This document shows, one piece after another, positions 1 to 7,996 of a stretch of DNA of 64,000 bases. Origin of the DNA: JADCRZ01 sp965200945 (GTDB taxonomy: Bacteria; Bacteroidota; Bacteroidia; Chitinophagales; Chitinophagaceae); assembly GCA_965200945.1 (NCBI GenBank), contig OZ241749.1, positions 6,138,001 through 6,202,000 of the forward strand, written 5' to 3'. Numbering within the stretch: the first letter of the stretch is position 1; each line of letters opens with the position of its first letter. A program made the translations under genes and the position numbers. Under the pieces are notes generated by a model. It saw only the letters and a list, made by a program, of their open reading frames with translations, had not been told where the DNA came from and searched no databases.

Positions 1-2
1 CG

Positions 3-587
3 GATACCATCGTGGTGGATATGCGCAACCACTACGAATATGAAGTAGGGCATTTTGCCGATGCGGTGGAAGTTCCCAGCGATACGTTCCGGGAGCAGCT
101 GCCCATGGCGGCCGGCATGCTGGAAGAGAATAAAGACAAGAACATCATCATGTACTGCACCGGCGGTATCCGTTGCGAAAAGGCCAGTGCGTATATGCTT
201 CACCGTGGATTTAAAAATGTGTTTCACCTGGAAGGCGGCATTATCAACTATGCCCACTCCGTGCGTGAAAAGGGGCTGCCCAATAAATTTGCGGGAAAGA
301 ATTTTGTGTTCGACGACCGACTCGGCGAGCGCATCAGCGATCATATCATCGCCCATTGCCACCAGTGCGGCAAGCCCGCCGATACCCATGTGAACTGCCG
401 CAACGAGGCCTGTCACCTCTTATTTATCCAGTGCGAGGAATGTGCCCGGCAGTACGACGGTTGCTGCAGCCAGGCATGCACCGATGTGGTTCACCTGCCG
501 GAAGAAGATCAGATAGAATTGCGCAAGGGTAAACAGACTGGTGTGATGCTGTTCAACAAATCACGCCGGAGAAGGGGCGCAGTATAG
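3..587 (+). CDS. trhO: tRNA uridine(34) hydroxylase TrhO (rhodanese family), C-terminal part
   Basis: The left window edge cuts this gene; the frame is open from base 3, so the GTG at 12 is an internal codon, not a start. The fragment begins in a rhodanese domain (VVDMRNHYEYEVGHF) and carries the active-site loop YCTGGIRCEKA, whose first Cys is the expected catalytic residue. After it comes a Cys-rich segment with repeated CxxC-type pairs (CHQCGK, CEECARQ, CCSQAC), typical of TrhO/YceA and probably metal-binding, then a basic tail (KSRRRRGAV). Family members hydroxylate U34 of certain tRNAs to 5-hydroxyuridine. It converges with purC, the two stops being 6 bp apart. The family call is firm; the missing N-terminus cannot be checked. 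Confidence 0.88.
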   Translation, partial: DTIVVDMRNHYEYEVGHFADAVEVPSDTFREQLPMAAGMLEENKDKNIIMYCTGGIRCEKASAYMLHRGFKNVFHLEGGIINYAHSVREKGLPNKFAGKNFVFDDRLGERISDHIIAHCHQCGKPADTHVNCRNEACHLLFIQCEECARQYDGCCSQACTDVVHLPEEDQIELRKGKQTGVMLFNKSRRRRGAV

Positions 588-593
588 TTTGTA

Positions 594-1514
594 TTAAAGC
601 CGGGCCAGCGCATCCGTTACCCGCCGGTACGCTTCTTCATCGCTCAGGTGTTCGGGTTTGAAAGTTTCGCCGATCAGTTTCTCATACAGCTCGATGTACC
701 TGCCCGAGATCGTCTGGATCCATTCTTCGTTCATGCGCGGCACTTCCTGTCCTTCCTTGCCCATGAAATTGTTGGCGATCAGCCATTCCCGCACAAACTC
801 CTTGCTCAGCTGTTTTTGTCTTTCCCCTGCCTGCTGGCGTTCTTCATAGCCGTCTGCATAGAAATAGCGGGAGCTGTCGGGTGTGTGTATCTCATCCATC
901 AGGTAGATGGTGTCGCCTATCTTGCCGAATTCATATTTGGTATCCACCAGTATCAGTCCTCTCTCTGCTGCGATCTCTTTACCGCGGCGGAAAAGAAGCA
1001 GGCTGTACTGTTCGAGCACCTGGTAATCGTCTCCGCTCACAAGTCCGCGGCGGATGATCTCATCACCGGAGATGTCTTCATCATGCCCCACGTCGGCCTT
1101 GGTGGAAGGCGTGATGATGGGGGAAGGAAAGTAATCATTCTCTTTCATGCCGTCGGGCATGCGCACGCCACAGACCAGGCGCTGTCCGCTGTTATAAGTG
1201 CGCCAGGCATGACCGGTCAGGTTTCCCCTAGCGACCATCTCCACCCGAAACGGTTTGCATCTTTTACCGATCGCCACGGTAGGCGCCGGTGTGCCCAGCA
1301 GCCAGTTCGGGCAAATATCTTTTGTGGCGTGCAGCATGTAGGCCGCGATCTGGTTCAGCACCTGGCCTTTGTAGGGGATAGGGGCGGGAAGGATCACATC
1401 GAAGGCGGAAATGCGGTTGCTGGCGATCATCACCAGCAGCTCCTCGCCTATAGAATACACGTCTCTGACCTTGCCTTTGTAGAAGCCCGTTTGGTGTGGA
1501 AACTGATACGACAT
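594..1514 (-). CDS. purC: Phosphoribosylaminoimidazole-succinocarboxamide synthase (SAICAR synthetase)
   Basis: This enzyme joins CAIR and aspartate with ATP in de novo purine synthesis. The 306-residue protein opens with FYKGKVRDVYSIGEELLVM and SNRISAFDV, the nucleotide-binding start of PurC, followed by VEMVARGNLTGHAWR, then LILVDTKYEFG and LMDEIHTPDSSRY, the metal and substrate-binding motifs. The length suits the longer Ade1-like form found in Bacteroidota. The frame continues 22 codons upstream to 1580, but that extension (rich in R, F and G) is unlike the family, so the ATG at 1514 is preferred. It stands alone, convergent with trhO and divergent from the TonB-dependent receptor, 137 bp away. 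Confidence 0.95.
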   Translation of the reverse strand: MSYQFPHQTGFYKGKVRDVYSIGEELLVMIASNRISAFDVILPAPIPYKGQVLNQIAAYMLHATKDICPNWLLGTPAPTVAIGKRCKPFRVEMVARGNLTGHAWRTYNSGQRLVCGVRMPDGMKENDYFPSPIITPSTKADVGHDEDISGDEIIRRGLVSGDDYQVLEQYSLLLFRRGKEIAAERGLILVDTKYEFGKIGDTIYLMDEIHTPDSSRYFYADGYEERQQAGERQKQLSKEFVREWLIANNFMGKEGQEVPRMNEEWIQTISGRYIELYEKLIGETFKPEHLSDEEAYRRVTDALARL

Positions 1515-1651
1515 ACCGCTAAAATACCGACGCCTGCCGACATGGCCAATTCCAAAAAACGGGAAGCGGCAAGGGAACAAATACCTGAAAAAATATTAGC
1601 GTATCCACCTTACAATCTGTATTTTGCTCTTCAATCTCTAAAACTGCCAAT

Positions 1652-4465
1652 ATGAAAAAAGGCTACTGCTACCTCCTTGCAGTGCTGGTTTCCAGCCTGT
1701 GCTCGCTCGTTTGCTTTGCCCAGAATATCACCCTTACCGGTACCGTAAAAAGCGGTTCTGCCAGGGAGGCTGTCTCCGCTGTTTCCGTGCTGCTGAAAGG
1801 CACTTCGTCGGGCACTTATACAAACGACAAGGGAGTGTTTCAGCTGGTCACCAACCGGAAACCGCCTTTTACGCTCATTTTTAGTTCCATTGGCTTTGAA
1901 GCAAAAGAAGTGGAGGTAAGCAATACCTCCGCCCCGCTCGATATAACGCTGACACCGGGTTCCTCCCTGGGTTCAGAGGTCGTTGTTTCCGCCAGCCGCT
2001 TGCCGGAGCGCATCCTCGAATCACCGGTGTCGATCGAAAGAGTAGGGGCGGCCAATATCCGCGTATCGCCCGCCACAAGTTATTATGACATCATACGCAC
2101 TTTGAAAGGGGTAGATGTTACGACTGCCAGTTTAACGTTCAGCTCGCTGACTACCCGCGGCTTCAACGGAAGCGGCAATGCCCGTTTCAACCAGTTTGTG
2201 GATGGCATGGACAACCAGGCGCCCGGACTGAACTTCTCCGTGGGTTCGGTAGTGGGGCTTACCGAACTAGATGTAAACAACATGGAACTGTTGCCCGGGG
2301 CCTCTTCCGCGCTGTATGGTTCGGGCGGTATGAACGGCACCCTGCTCATCAACAGCAAGAACCCGTTCGAGTTCCAGGGGTTCAGCATGCAGGTAAAGCA
2401 GGGCATCATGCACACGAACGTAAACGACCCGGTACGCAAATCACCTTACTACGACTGGAGCTTCCGGTGGGCTAAAAAGGTCAGTGACAAATTCGCGTTC
2501 AAGATCAACGCACAGTTTGTACAGGCGAAAGACTGGCTGGCAAGCGATTCTGCCAATTCTACCGGACAGGGAACCGATGGAAAAGTGATCGCCGGCACCC
2601 GCTCCTCCGATCCCAACTACAATGGGGTGAACCTGTACGGGGATGAAACTTCGCTCAACATCACCTCCACCGGTACACCGTTCCTGGCGGGCGCGGGTGC
2701 GCAGATCAAGGCGGCCAATCCGGCGCTAACCCCTGCGGTGAATGCGATCCTGGCGAGCGACGGGGTACAGCCGTTCAACGTATCACGCACCGGCTACCGG
2801 GAAGTCGATATGATCAACAACACTACCCTCAACGTGAAGCTGTCGGGCGGATTGTATTACAAGATCACGCCGAACATCGAAGCATCCCTCACCGGCAACT
2901 ACGGTACCGGTAACTCGGTGTATACGGGCAGCGACCGCTACTCGCTGAAAAACCTGAAGGTGGGACAGTATAAACTTGAGTTTAAAAGCAAGAACTGGTT
3001 CCTGCGTAGCTATACCACCCGTGAAAATTCGGGAGATGCATACAACGCCACCATCACCAGCCAGCTCTTCAACGAAGCGTGGAAACCCAGCTACAACGCA
3101 GTCAACGCAGCCGGCAGCTGGTTTCCGCAATATGCAGGCGCTTACCTGCAGGCCCGGCTGGCCGGCGCCAACCCAGCAGCCGCCAACAACATTGCCCGTA
3201 ATTCGGCCGATGTAGGCCGCCCGGTTCCCGGTACCGACCAGTTCAACACCATTCTGAACCAGGTGATCTCCATCCCCATCCCGCGTGGTGGCAAGTTCCT
3301 CGACCGTACCCTGCTGTACCAGACGGAGGGCCAGTACAACCTCTCCGATGCCGTAAAGTTTGCGGAAGTGCTGGTAGGCGCCAGCTGGCGCCGCTTCGTG
3401 CTGAACTCGCAGGGAACCCTGTTTGCCGACAGTGCGGGCCGCATCAACACCAATGAATACGGCGTATATGTACAGGCAGCTAAAAAAGTGCTGGATGACA
3501 AACTAAAGCTGACCGCCTCTATCCGTTACGACAAGAACGACAACTTCAAAGGAAAATTCACGCCCCGCTTCTCGGCCGTATATTCGGTGGCAAAAGACCA
3601 GAACATCCGGGCTTCCTACCAGAACGCTTACCGGTTCCCTTCCAACCAGAACCAGTGGATCAACCTCAACACGGGCGCCGGTATCCTGATCGGCGGGCTG
3701 CCCCAATTGCGTGATTTCTATCATTTCAACACAAATCCGGTGTACACGCTTGCCAGTGTAACGGCTTTCGGCGTGTCGGCACTGTCCGGTGCACCCAATC
3801 CCGCCCTGCTGAAGGTGCAGAACTTCAATACCTACAAACCGGAATCGGTCAACTCGTTTGAGCTCGGCTATAAAGGATTGTACGGCAAACGCCTGCTGAT
3901 CGATGTGTATGGCTACTATTCCAAATACAAGAACTTCATCGGAAGGGTTTCTGTGTTGCAGTCGAAGAGCAGCACCCCGCTCGGCCTGCTGCAGGCTGGC
4001 GGCTACACTGGCTACTCCGTTTCCCTCAACAGCGCCAATACCGTGAACGTATACGGTTACGGCATCGGTGCTGACTACATCCTGAAAAGCAACCTGACAG
4101 CCAGCTTCAACCTGTCGTCCGACAACCTCGACAACAACGACCCTGCGTTTGCCACTTACTTCAACACGCCCAAATACCGCATGAACCTGGGCATCACCAA
4201 CAGCGGGTTTGGTTTCGAAAAACGCGTGGGTTTTGCCGCCCAATACCGGTGGCAGGACAAGTTTTATACCCAGGCCGACTTCAAGAACGGCAACGTCAGC
4301 GCTTTCAGCACCCTCGATGCCCAGATCAGCTACAAGCTGCCCCAGGCCCACTCCCTGCTGAAGCTCGGCGCCACCAACCTCCTGAACCACTACTACATCA
4401 CCCTGTATGGCAACCCGCCGGTAGGGGCTGTGTATTATGTGAGCTGGGGGTATAATGTGTTTTAG
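1652..4465 (+). CDS. TonB-dependent receptor with N-terminal carboxypeptidase-regulatory-like domain
   Basis: A 937-residue outer-membrane receptor. Residues 1-24 form a signal peptide (ending CFAQ). Residues ~27-110 are a CarboxypepD_reg-like beta-sandwich (GTVKSG...GTYTNDKGVFQL...SSIGFEAKEVEV). The plug follows at ~110-235 (SEVVVSASRLPERILESPVS; PGASSALYGSGGMNGTL). The rest is a 22-strand-type barrel ending in aromatic F (YYVSWGYNVF), the usual outer-membrane C-terminal signal. It lacks the SusC motif and no SusD follows, so it looks like a stand-alone importer for a siderophore, vitamin or metal rather than a glycan system. The substrate cannot be read from sequence. A palindrome follows 12 bp after the stop. 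Confidence 0.92.
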   Translation: MKKGYCYLLAVLVSSLCSLVCFAQNITLTGTVKSGSAREAVSAVSVLLKGTSSGTYTNDKGVFQLVTNRKPPFTLIFSSIGFEAKEVEVSNTSAPLDITLTPGSSLGSEVVVSASRLPERILESPVSIERVGAANIRVSPATSYYDIIRTLKGVDVTTASLTFSSLTTRGFNGSGNARFNQFVDGMDNQAPGLNFSVGSVVGLTELDVNNMELLPGASSALYGSGGMNGTLLINSKNPFEFQGFSMQVKQGIMHTNVNDPVRKSPYYDWSFRWAKKVSDKFAFKINAQFVQAKDWLASDSANSTGQGTDGKVIAGTRSSDPNYNGVNLYGDETSLNITSTGTPFLAGAGAQIKAANPALTPAVNAILASDGVQPFNVSRTGYREVDMINNTTLNVKLSGGLYYKITPNIEASLTGNYGTGNSVYTGSDRYSLKNLKVGQYKLEFKSKNWFLRSYTTRENSGDAYNATITSQLFNEAWKPSYNAVNAAGSWFPQYAGAYLQARLAGANPAAANNIARNSADVGRPVPGTDQFNTILNQVISIPIPRGGKFLDRTLLYQTEGQYNLSDAVKFAEVLVGASWRRFVLNSQGTLFADSAGRINTNEYGVYVQAAKKVLDDKLKLTASIRYDKNDNFKGKFTPRFSAVYSVAKDQNIRASYQNAYRFPSNQNQWINLNTGAGILIGGLPQLRDFYHFNTNPVYTLASVTAFGVSALSGAPNPALLKVQNFNTYKPESVNSFELGYKGLYGKRLLIDVYGYYSKYKNFIGRVSVLQSKSSTPLGLLQAGGYTGYSVSLNSANTVNVYGYGIGADYILKSNLTASFNLSSDNLDNNDPAFATYFNTPKYRMNLGITNSGFGFEKRVGFAAQYRWQDKFYTQADFKNGNVSAFSTLDAQISYKLPQAHSLLKLGATNLLNHYYITLYGNPPVGAVYYVSWGYNVF

Positions 4466-4477
4466 GCGGGTCGATGT

Positions 4478-4505
4478 GTACTTTTTGTTTTGCAACAAAA
4501 AGTAC
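4478..4505. repeat. Perfect 12-bp palindromic hairpin downstream of the TonB receptor
   Basis: GTACTTTTTGTT and AACAAAAAGTAC form a perfect 12-bp stem around a TTGC loop. The position, just after the receptor stop, suits a transcription end or mRNA-stabilising element, but the stem is AT-rich with no classic GC stem plus T-run. Similar CTTTTTG...CAAAAAG palindromes are common between genes in Bacteroidota, so it may belong to a dispersed family. Confidence 0.6.
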
Positions 4506-4833
4506 CAAAAAATGCAAGGCTTTTGAAATGGGGCTAAGATTTACGGCATTGCGCGGGCAACGGACATGGTTTTATTCGGCAGTAGTAGGGGTTTGGGCCT
4601 TTGCATGGAGGAGCAGGGGAATAAATCCGGGCGTGTCCGTTGCACCAAATGGCCGCCTATGGCAGGCCATTTGGTCTCGCTCCATTCCGTAAATTTCTTC
4701 ACGCCCCATTTCAAAGGCCGGGAGAGAAAAGGGAAGAAAGCTGCCGCGGGGCTGCCCGCTCTTCTCTCTCAAATCCCCTCCACGGGAGGGGTAGGGGTGG
4801 GTTAAAGCCGCACCCAAAGCTGGTTTGCAGCCC
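4506..4833. other. Gene-free tract with a GC-rich palindrome
   Basis: No convincing coding sequence. Short open frames on both strands lack recognisable domains and run through repeats. At 4775-4791, CCCCTCC and GGAGGGG form a 7-bp stem around a 3-base loop, followed by GGGG- and TGGG-rich sequence. This resembles the G/C-rich intergenic palindromes repeated in many Bacteroidota genomes; membership of a family is inference. Confidence 0.4.
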
Positions 4834-4905
4834 TTGCACCTCCAACACTTCTGTCACCAGCACCCTCAACACCTTTGTCACCAGCACCTCCAAAACTCTT
4901 GTCCT
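4834..4905. repeat. 24-bp tandem repeat, about three copies
   Basis: Three consecutive units of about 24 bp begin near 4834, 4858 and 4882. They share a core of CACC-TC-AACAC-T--GTCAC and differ at a few bases. The period is a multiple of three, so some frames stay open across it (for example TS-NTFV repeats on the plus strand), but no larger gene contains it. Nothing separates the units, so it is a minisatellite, not a CRISPR. It lies about 110 bp upstream of the structured leader of the IS110 element. Confidence 0.65.
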
Positions 4906-5011
4906 TTAGGTTTATATTAGATTTTATATTAATACAAGTACTATTATTACTACCCTTTTCTTTTTTGCTACTTTTTTCTTTTACTATTCACATTTTTGTG
5001 TGGATAAAACC

Positions 5012-5088
5012 AACCCCGGCAGGGACGCATTTACCTTTTGTCAAGGTTTTCATGCCTATAGGATGATACAATCCCCTGCCGGTTTTTT
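5012..5088 (+). ncRNA. Candidate structured RNA in the leader of the IS110 transposase (possible bridge-RNA region)
   Basis: CCGGCAGGG (5016-5024) pairs perfectly with CCCTGCCGG (5074-5082). Inside this 9-bp closing stem lie two smaller hairpins, ACCTT/AAGGT (5033-5037 with 5043-5047) and TCAT-g-CC/GG-ATGA around a TATA loop (about 5049-5065), giving a three-way-junction shape. Six T residues (5083-5088) follow directly, as in an intrinsic terminator. IS110-family elements carry a non-coding RNA in the left end that guides target and donor choice, so this could be all or part of that RNA; it could instead be a terminator-like leader. The fold is seen by eye. The RNA function is inference. Confidence 0.4.
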
Positions 5089-5191
5089 CCCTTGGTGTCC
5101 ATATAGCAATTAGGGCTTAAGACCCATTATCAAGGACTCGGACGATGGGGCAAAATGGTTGGTCTGAAACTTTACTTTCAAAAACGAATGT

Positions 5192-6214
5192 ATGCAAAAA
5201 AACACCCGCTCTTTCCTGGGCATCGATGTGAGTAAAGAATGGTTCGACGTGGCTCTCATGCACGTCACCAACCACATCAAAGAACCTGTCCTTGCCGACA
5301 GGTTCTCAAACGATCCTACCGGTATCAAAGCCTTTCATAAGTGGCTCAGGGCCCTTAAGGTCCCTTTCAATGACAACACCCTGGTGGTCATCGAGAACAC
5401 AGGCGTCTACCACCGGCTGATCTGGCAGTACTGCTCCGACAGGCAGCTGGCCCTGCACATCGGCAACGCCGCCCACATCAAATGGAGCTTTGGCATCGTC
5501 AGATCCAAGAACGACCGCATCGACTCGGAGCGGTTGTGTATGTATGCCTTTCGCCATGCCGATGAACTGAAAGCCTCCCCAGTGCTGAACCAGGAGCTGT
5601 TGCGGCTTAAAGACCTGGCACATGCAAGGAAGCGGCTGGACAGGCAGATCACCTCCACGAAGGTGTATCTGGCAGAACTCAAAAGGCAACAGGATGTAGA
5701 AATGGAAGCCATCATGGAGCAGGCACACAAGGCGGCGCTGCAAGGTCTGGAAGCGTCGTTGGAGATAGTGGAGAAACGAATCATGGAGATCGTGTCGGGC
5801 AATGAAGCAGTGAACAGCAATTACAAACTGTTGCTCACAGTGCCAGGCATAGGCAAGGTGATAGCGGTGTACCTGCTGTGCTGCACGGTGAACTTTGCTG
5901 CCGGCAGAACAGGTAAGCAGCTGGCGAGCTATGCGGGAGTGGCGCCGTTCGAGCAGAGCAGCGGCAAGAGCGTGAAGAGCCGCAACAAGGTTCACAAGAT
6001 GGCCAACAAGGAGCTCAAGGGGATGCTGTTCATGGGAGCCAGATCAGCGTCTGTGAGCAACAAAGAGTACAGGGAATATCACGATAGAAAGATAGGGGAA
6101 GGCAAGCAGTACAACAGTGTGATCAATGCGATCAGCAGTAAGATATTGTTACGGGCAGCGGCGGTGATAAGAAATGGGAGACCGTATGTGGATAAGTACA
6201 GAAAGGCAGGCTAA
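5192..6214 (+). CDS. IS110-family transposase (DEDD / serine recombinase)
   Basis: A full-length 340-residue transposase. The N-terminal RuvC-like DEDD domain shows FLGIDVSKEWFDVAL (first Asp), VVIENTGVYH (Glu) and SKNDRIDSERL (paired Asp). A coiled helical middle (about 130-215) leads to the Transposase_20 domain with LLTVPGIGKVIAVYLL and SYAGVAPFEQSSGKS, which contains the serine region used as nucleophile. No frameshift or stop interrupts it, so it may be active. The ATG at 5192 gives the expected MQKNTRSFLGIDVSK start. Such proteins excise and insert the element through a circular intermediate, guided by an RNA encoded in the element end. Confidence 0.93.
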   Translation: MQKNTRSFLGIDVSKEWFDVALMHVTNHIKEPVLADRFSNDPTGIKAFHKWLRALKVPFNDNTLVVIENTGVYHRLIWQYCSDRQLALHIGNAAHIKWSFGIVRSKNDRIDSERLCMYAFRHADELKASPVLNQELLRLKDLAHARKRLDRQITSTKVYLAELKRQQDVEMEAIMEQAHKAALQGLEASLEIVEKRIMEIVSGNEAVNSNYKLLLTVPGIGKVIAVYLLCCTVNFAAGRTGKQLASYAGVAPFEQSSGKSVKSRNKVHKMANKELKGMLFMGARSASVSNKEYREYHDRKIGEGKQYNSVINAISSKILLRAAAVIRNGRPYVDKYRKAG

Positions 6215-6668
6215 AAAAAGAGCAAAAAAGATTTGTTTTAACCATAGCAATCATCCTCGCCAGGCGCAAACACGCTGCTGCACGCACAACCTCTTGCTGC
6301 ACCTGAGCGGGGATCTAAGCGGGGAATCGTTGTCTTTTGCCTGAACCGGAATTTGCCTGATTAACTGATTCACCTGATAAATGATAACTGATTGCAAACC
6401 CGCTTCTCCGCCAGGCGTACCTGGGGAGCACCGGGTGTACGCGTATAATTAACACTCCCGTGATGCGCCGTGGTGCGCAAAGGCAGTTCGATCTGCAAAT
6501 GAAGCCGGAGAACCAGCATGCTTCAATCCCTGAATGCCGGTTCAGACAAAAAACATCTATTCGGCATTGGCTCATTTGCATTCAACCTGCTCTACACAAA
6601 AAACAAAGCGTGCTACCGGTGCATGTATAATGCTCACCTGCAGCACGCCTGGCTAATCGTGCAATCTT
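6215..6668. other. Non-coding tract right of the IS, with short repeats
   Basis: No gene can be supported here. CGCCAGGCG occurs twice (about 6257 and 6409); GCTGCAC and AGCGGGG each occur twice in close spacing near 6270-6320; CCAGG-CGTA-CCTGG forms a small hairpin at 6411-6424. From about 6340 to 6397 there is a run of CCTGA(T/A)- and AACTGATT-type words. It may hold decayed mobile or dispersed-repeat DNA next to the IS. Confidence 0.45.
6340..6397. repeat. CCTGATTAACTGATT-type short repeat tract
   Basis: The tract contains TTTGCCTGAACCGGAATTTG followed by CCTGATTAACTGATT, CACCTGATAAATGA and TAACTGATTG, so the words CCTGA and AACTGATT recur at roughly 9-15 bp steps. Tracts with this wording are scattered in other genomes, often between genes. 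Here it is a single non-coding copy. The dispersed-family call is recollection, not computed. Confidence 0.4.
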
Positions 6669-6698
6669 GCCGGGCTTTCGATCACGAAAGCTCCCGGC
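6669..6698 (-). terminator. Hairpin abutting the ychF stop codon
   Basis: GCCGGGCTTTCG (6669-6680) pairs with CGAAAG and CCCGGC (6685-6698) around an ATCA loop, with a 2-base bulge, giving 12 bp in total. It begins directly after the ychF TAA, so it probably ends or protects that transcript. A long T-run is absent, so efficiency as an intrinsic terminator is uncertain. Confidence 0.6.
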
Positions 6699-7799
6699 TT
6701 ACACGTTAAACCTGAAATGCATCACATCCCCATCTTTGACGATGTATTCTTTGCCTTCGATGCGGAGCTTGCCGTTTTCGCGGGCGGAGGTTTCGGAGCC
6801 GAATTTGATGAAATCGTTATAGGCGATCACTTCGGCCTTGATAAACCCTTTTTCGAAATCGGTGTGGATGACGCCGGCTGCCTGCGGAGCTTTCCAGCCT
6901 TCGTGGATCGTCCAGGCCCGCACTTCCTGTACACCGGCAGTGAAATATGTATTCAGAGTGAGAAGTTTGTAGGCCGAGCGGATCAGTTTGTTGAGCGCCG
7001 GCTCCTTCATCTTGTATTCTTCCATGAAAAGCTGACGGTCGTCTGCGTTTTCCATTTCGGCGATCTGGGCTTCTATGGTATTGTTCATCACGATCACTTC
7101 GGCATTTTCTCCTGCCACGGCATCGCGAAGGATGTTGGAAAACTTATTGCCCGTGTGCATCGACGCTTCGTCTACATTGGCGACATAAAGTACTGGCTTT
7201 TCAGTCAGCAGGAACAAGTCCGCAATGGCCGGCTGGTCTTCCTTTGCCAGGTTCAGCTCGCGGATGCTTTTGCCCTGCTGCAGCGCTTCATAACACTGCT
7301 TCAGCACCAGGTACTCAGCCTTTACTTTCGCATCGCCCGTTTTCACCATTTTCTCGGTGCGACTCAGTTTTTTCTCCACACTTTCCAGGTCCTTCAACTG
7401 AAGTTCGGTATCGATGATCTCCTTGTCGCCAACCGGATTGATCGCCCCTTCATCGCGAAGAATGTTCTCATCTTCAAAACACCGGACCACATGCACGATG
7501 GCATCCACCTCACGGATATTTGCCAGAAATTTATTGCCCAATCCCTCGCCCTTGCTGGCCCCGCGTACCAGTCCGGCAATGTCAACGATCTCGATCTGCG
7601 TGGGCACCGTGCGGTTGGGCTTCACCAGCTCCGCCAGCATGCTGATCCGTTCGTCGGGCACATCTACCAGTCCGACATTGGGTTCTATGGTACAGAAACG
7701 GTAATTACTGGCCTGCGCTTTGGCGCTGTTGCTCACCGCGTTAAACAAGGTCGACTTTCCTACATTCGGCAATCCTACGATGCCCGCTTTTAATGACAT
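6699..7799 (-). CDS. ychF: Redox-regulated ATPase / GTPase YchF (OBG family)
   Basis: A 366-residue Obg-family P-loop protein of the standard YchF length. The G1 motif is GLPNVGKSTLFNAV at the N-terminus; G3 is DIAGLVRGASKGEGLGN; the usual NKxD is replaced by the YchF-type NVDE (YVANVDEAS), which explains the ATP preference known for the family. A coiled arm (~130-200) and a C-terminal TGS-like domain (YFTAGVQEVRAWTIHEG...DGDVMHFRFNV) complete it. YchF associates with ribosomes and affects translation and stress responses. It is monocistronic, and a strong hairpin lies directly after its stop. Confidence 0.97.
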   Translation of the reverse strand: MSLKAGIVGLPNVGKSTLFNAVSNSAKAQASNYRFCTIEPNVGLVDVPDERISMLAELVKPNRTVPTQIEIVDIAGLVRGASKGEGLGNKFLANIREVDAIVHVVRCFEDENILRDEGAINPVGDKEIIDTELQLKDLESVEKKLSRTEKMVKTGDAKVKAEYLVLKQCYEALQQGKSIRELNLAKEDQPAIADLFLLTEKPVLYVANVDEASMHTGNKFSNILRDAVAGENAEVIVMNNTIEAQIAEMENADDRQLFMEEYKMKEPALNKLIRSAYKLLTLNTYFTAGVQEVRAWTIHEGWKAPQAAGVIHTDFEKGFIKAEVIAYNDFIKFGSETSARENGKLRIEGKEYIVKDGDVMHFRFNV

Positions 7800-7996
7800 G
7801 TGTAATGTTTCGTTTATGGATGGCAGGAGGGAAGCTGTGCGCTGTTTGTTACCAGGTTACCGTCAGCCTGTTTCTGATTTGGAACAACGAACAGCTTCTC
7901 TCCCGGCCGCGAAGATAATACAAGATCATTGCTTACTTACGCTTATCTTGTTTCCGTTCACTACCTTTAAACTCATCAATCAACTCCCGCTGCAAT

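Larger units (their letters stand above)
5012..6252 (+). mobile_element. IS110-family insertion sequence (ends approximate)
   Basis: One complete IS110-type transposase gene with a non-coding leader of up to about 180 bp and a short 3' flank. The family normally lacks terminal inverted repeats, and none is visible, so the ends are not fixed. ATAGCAAT occurs at 5103-5110 and 6245-6252 and could mark duplicated core sequence, but an 8-mer match over this much sequence is expected by chance. If those are the true ends, the structured leader would lie outside the element. The insertion sits between the convergent TonB-receptor and ychF genes and disrupts no visible gene. Confidence 0.5.

Noticed and set aside
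648..1655. A 335-codon plus-strand frame opposite purC
   Set aside because: purC is certain on the other strand; this translation has no family features.
4834..4905. CRISPR array
   Set aside because: The 24-bp units are directly adjacent with no spacers, and there are no cas genes in the window.
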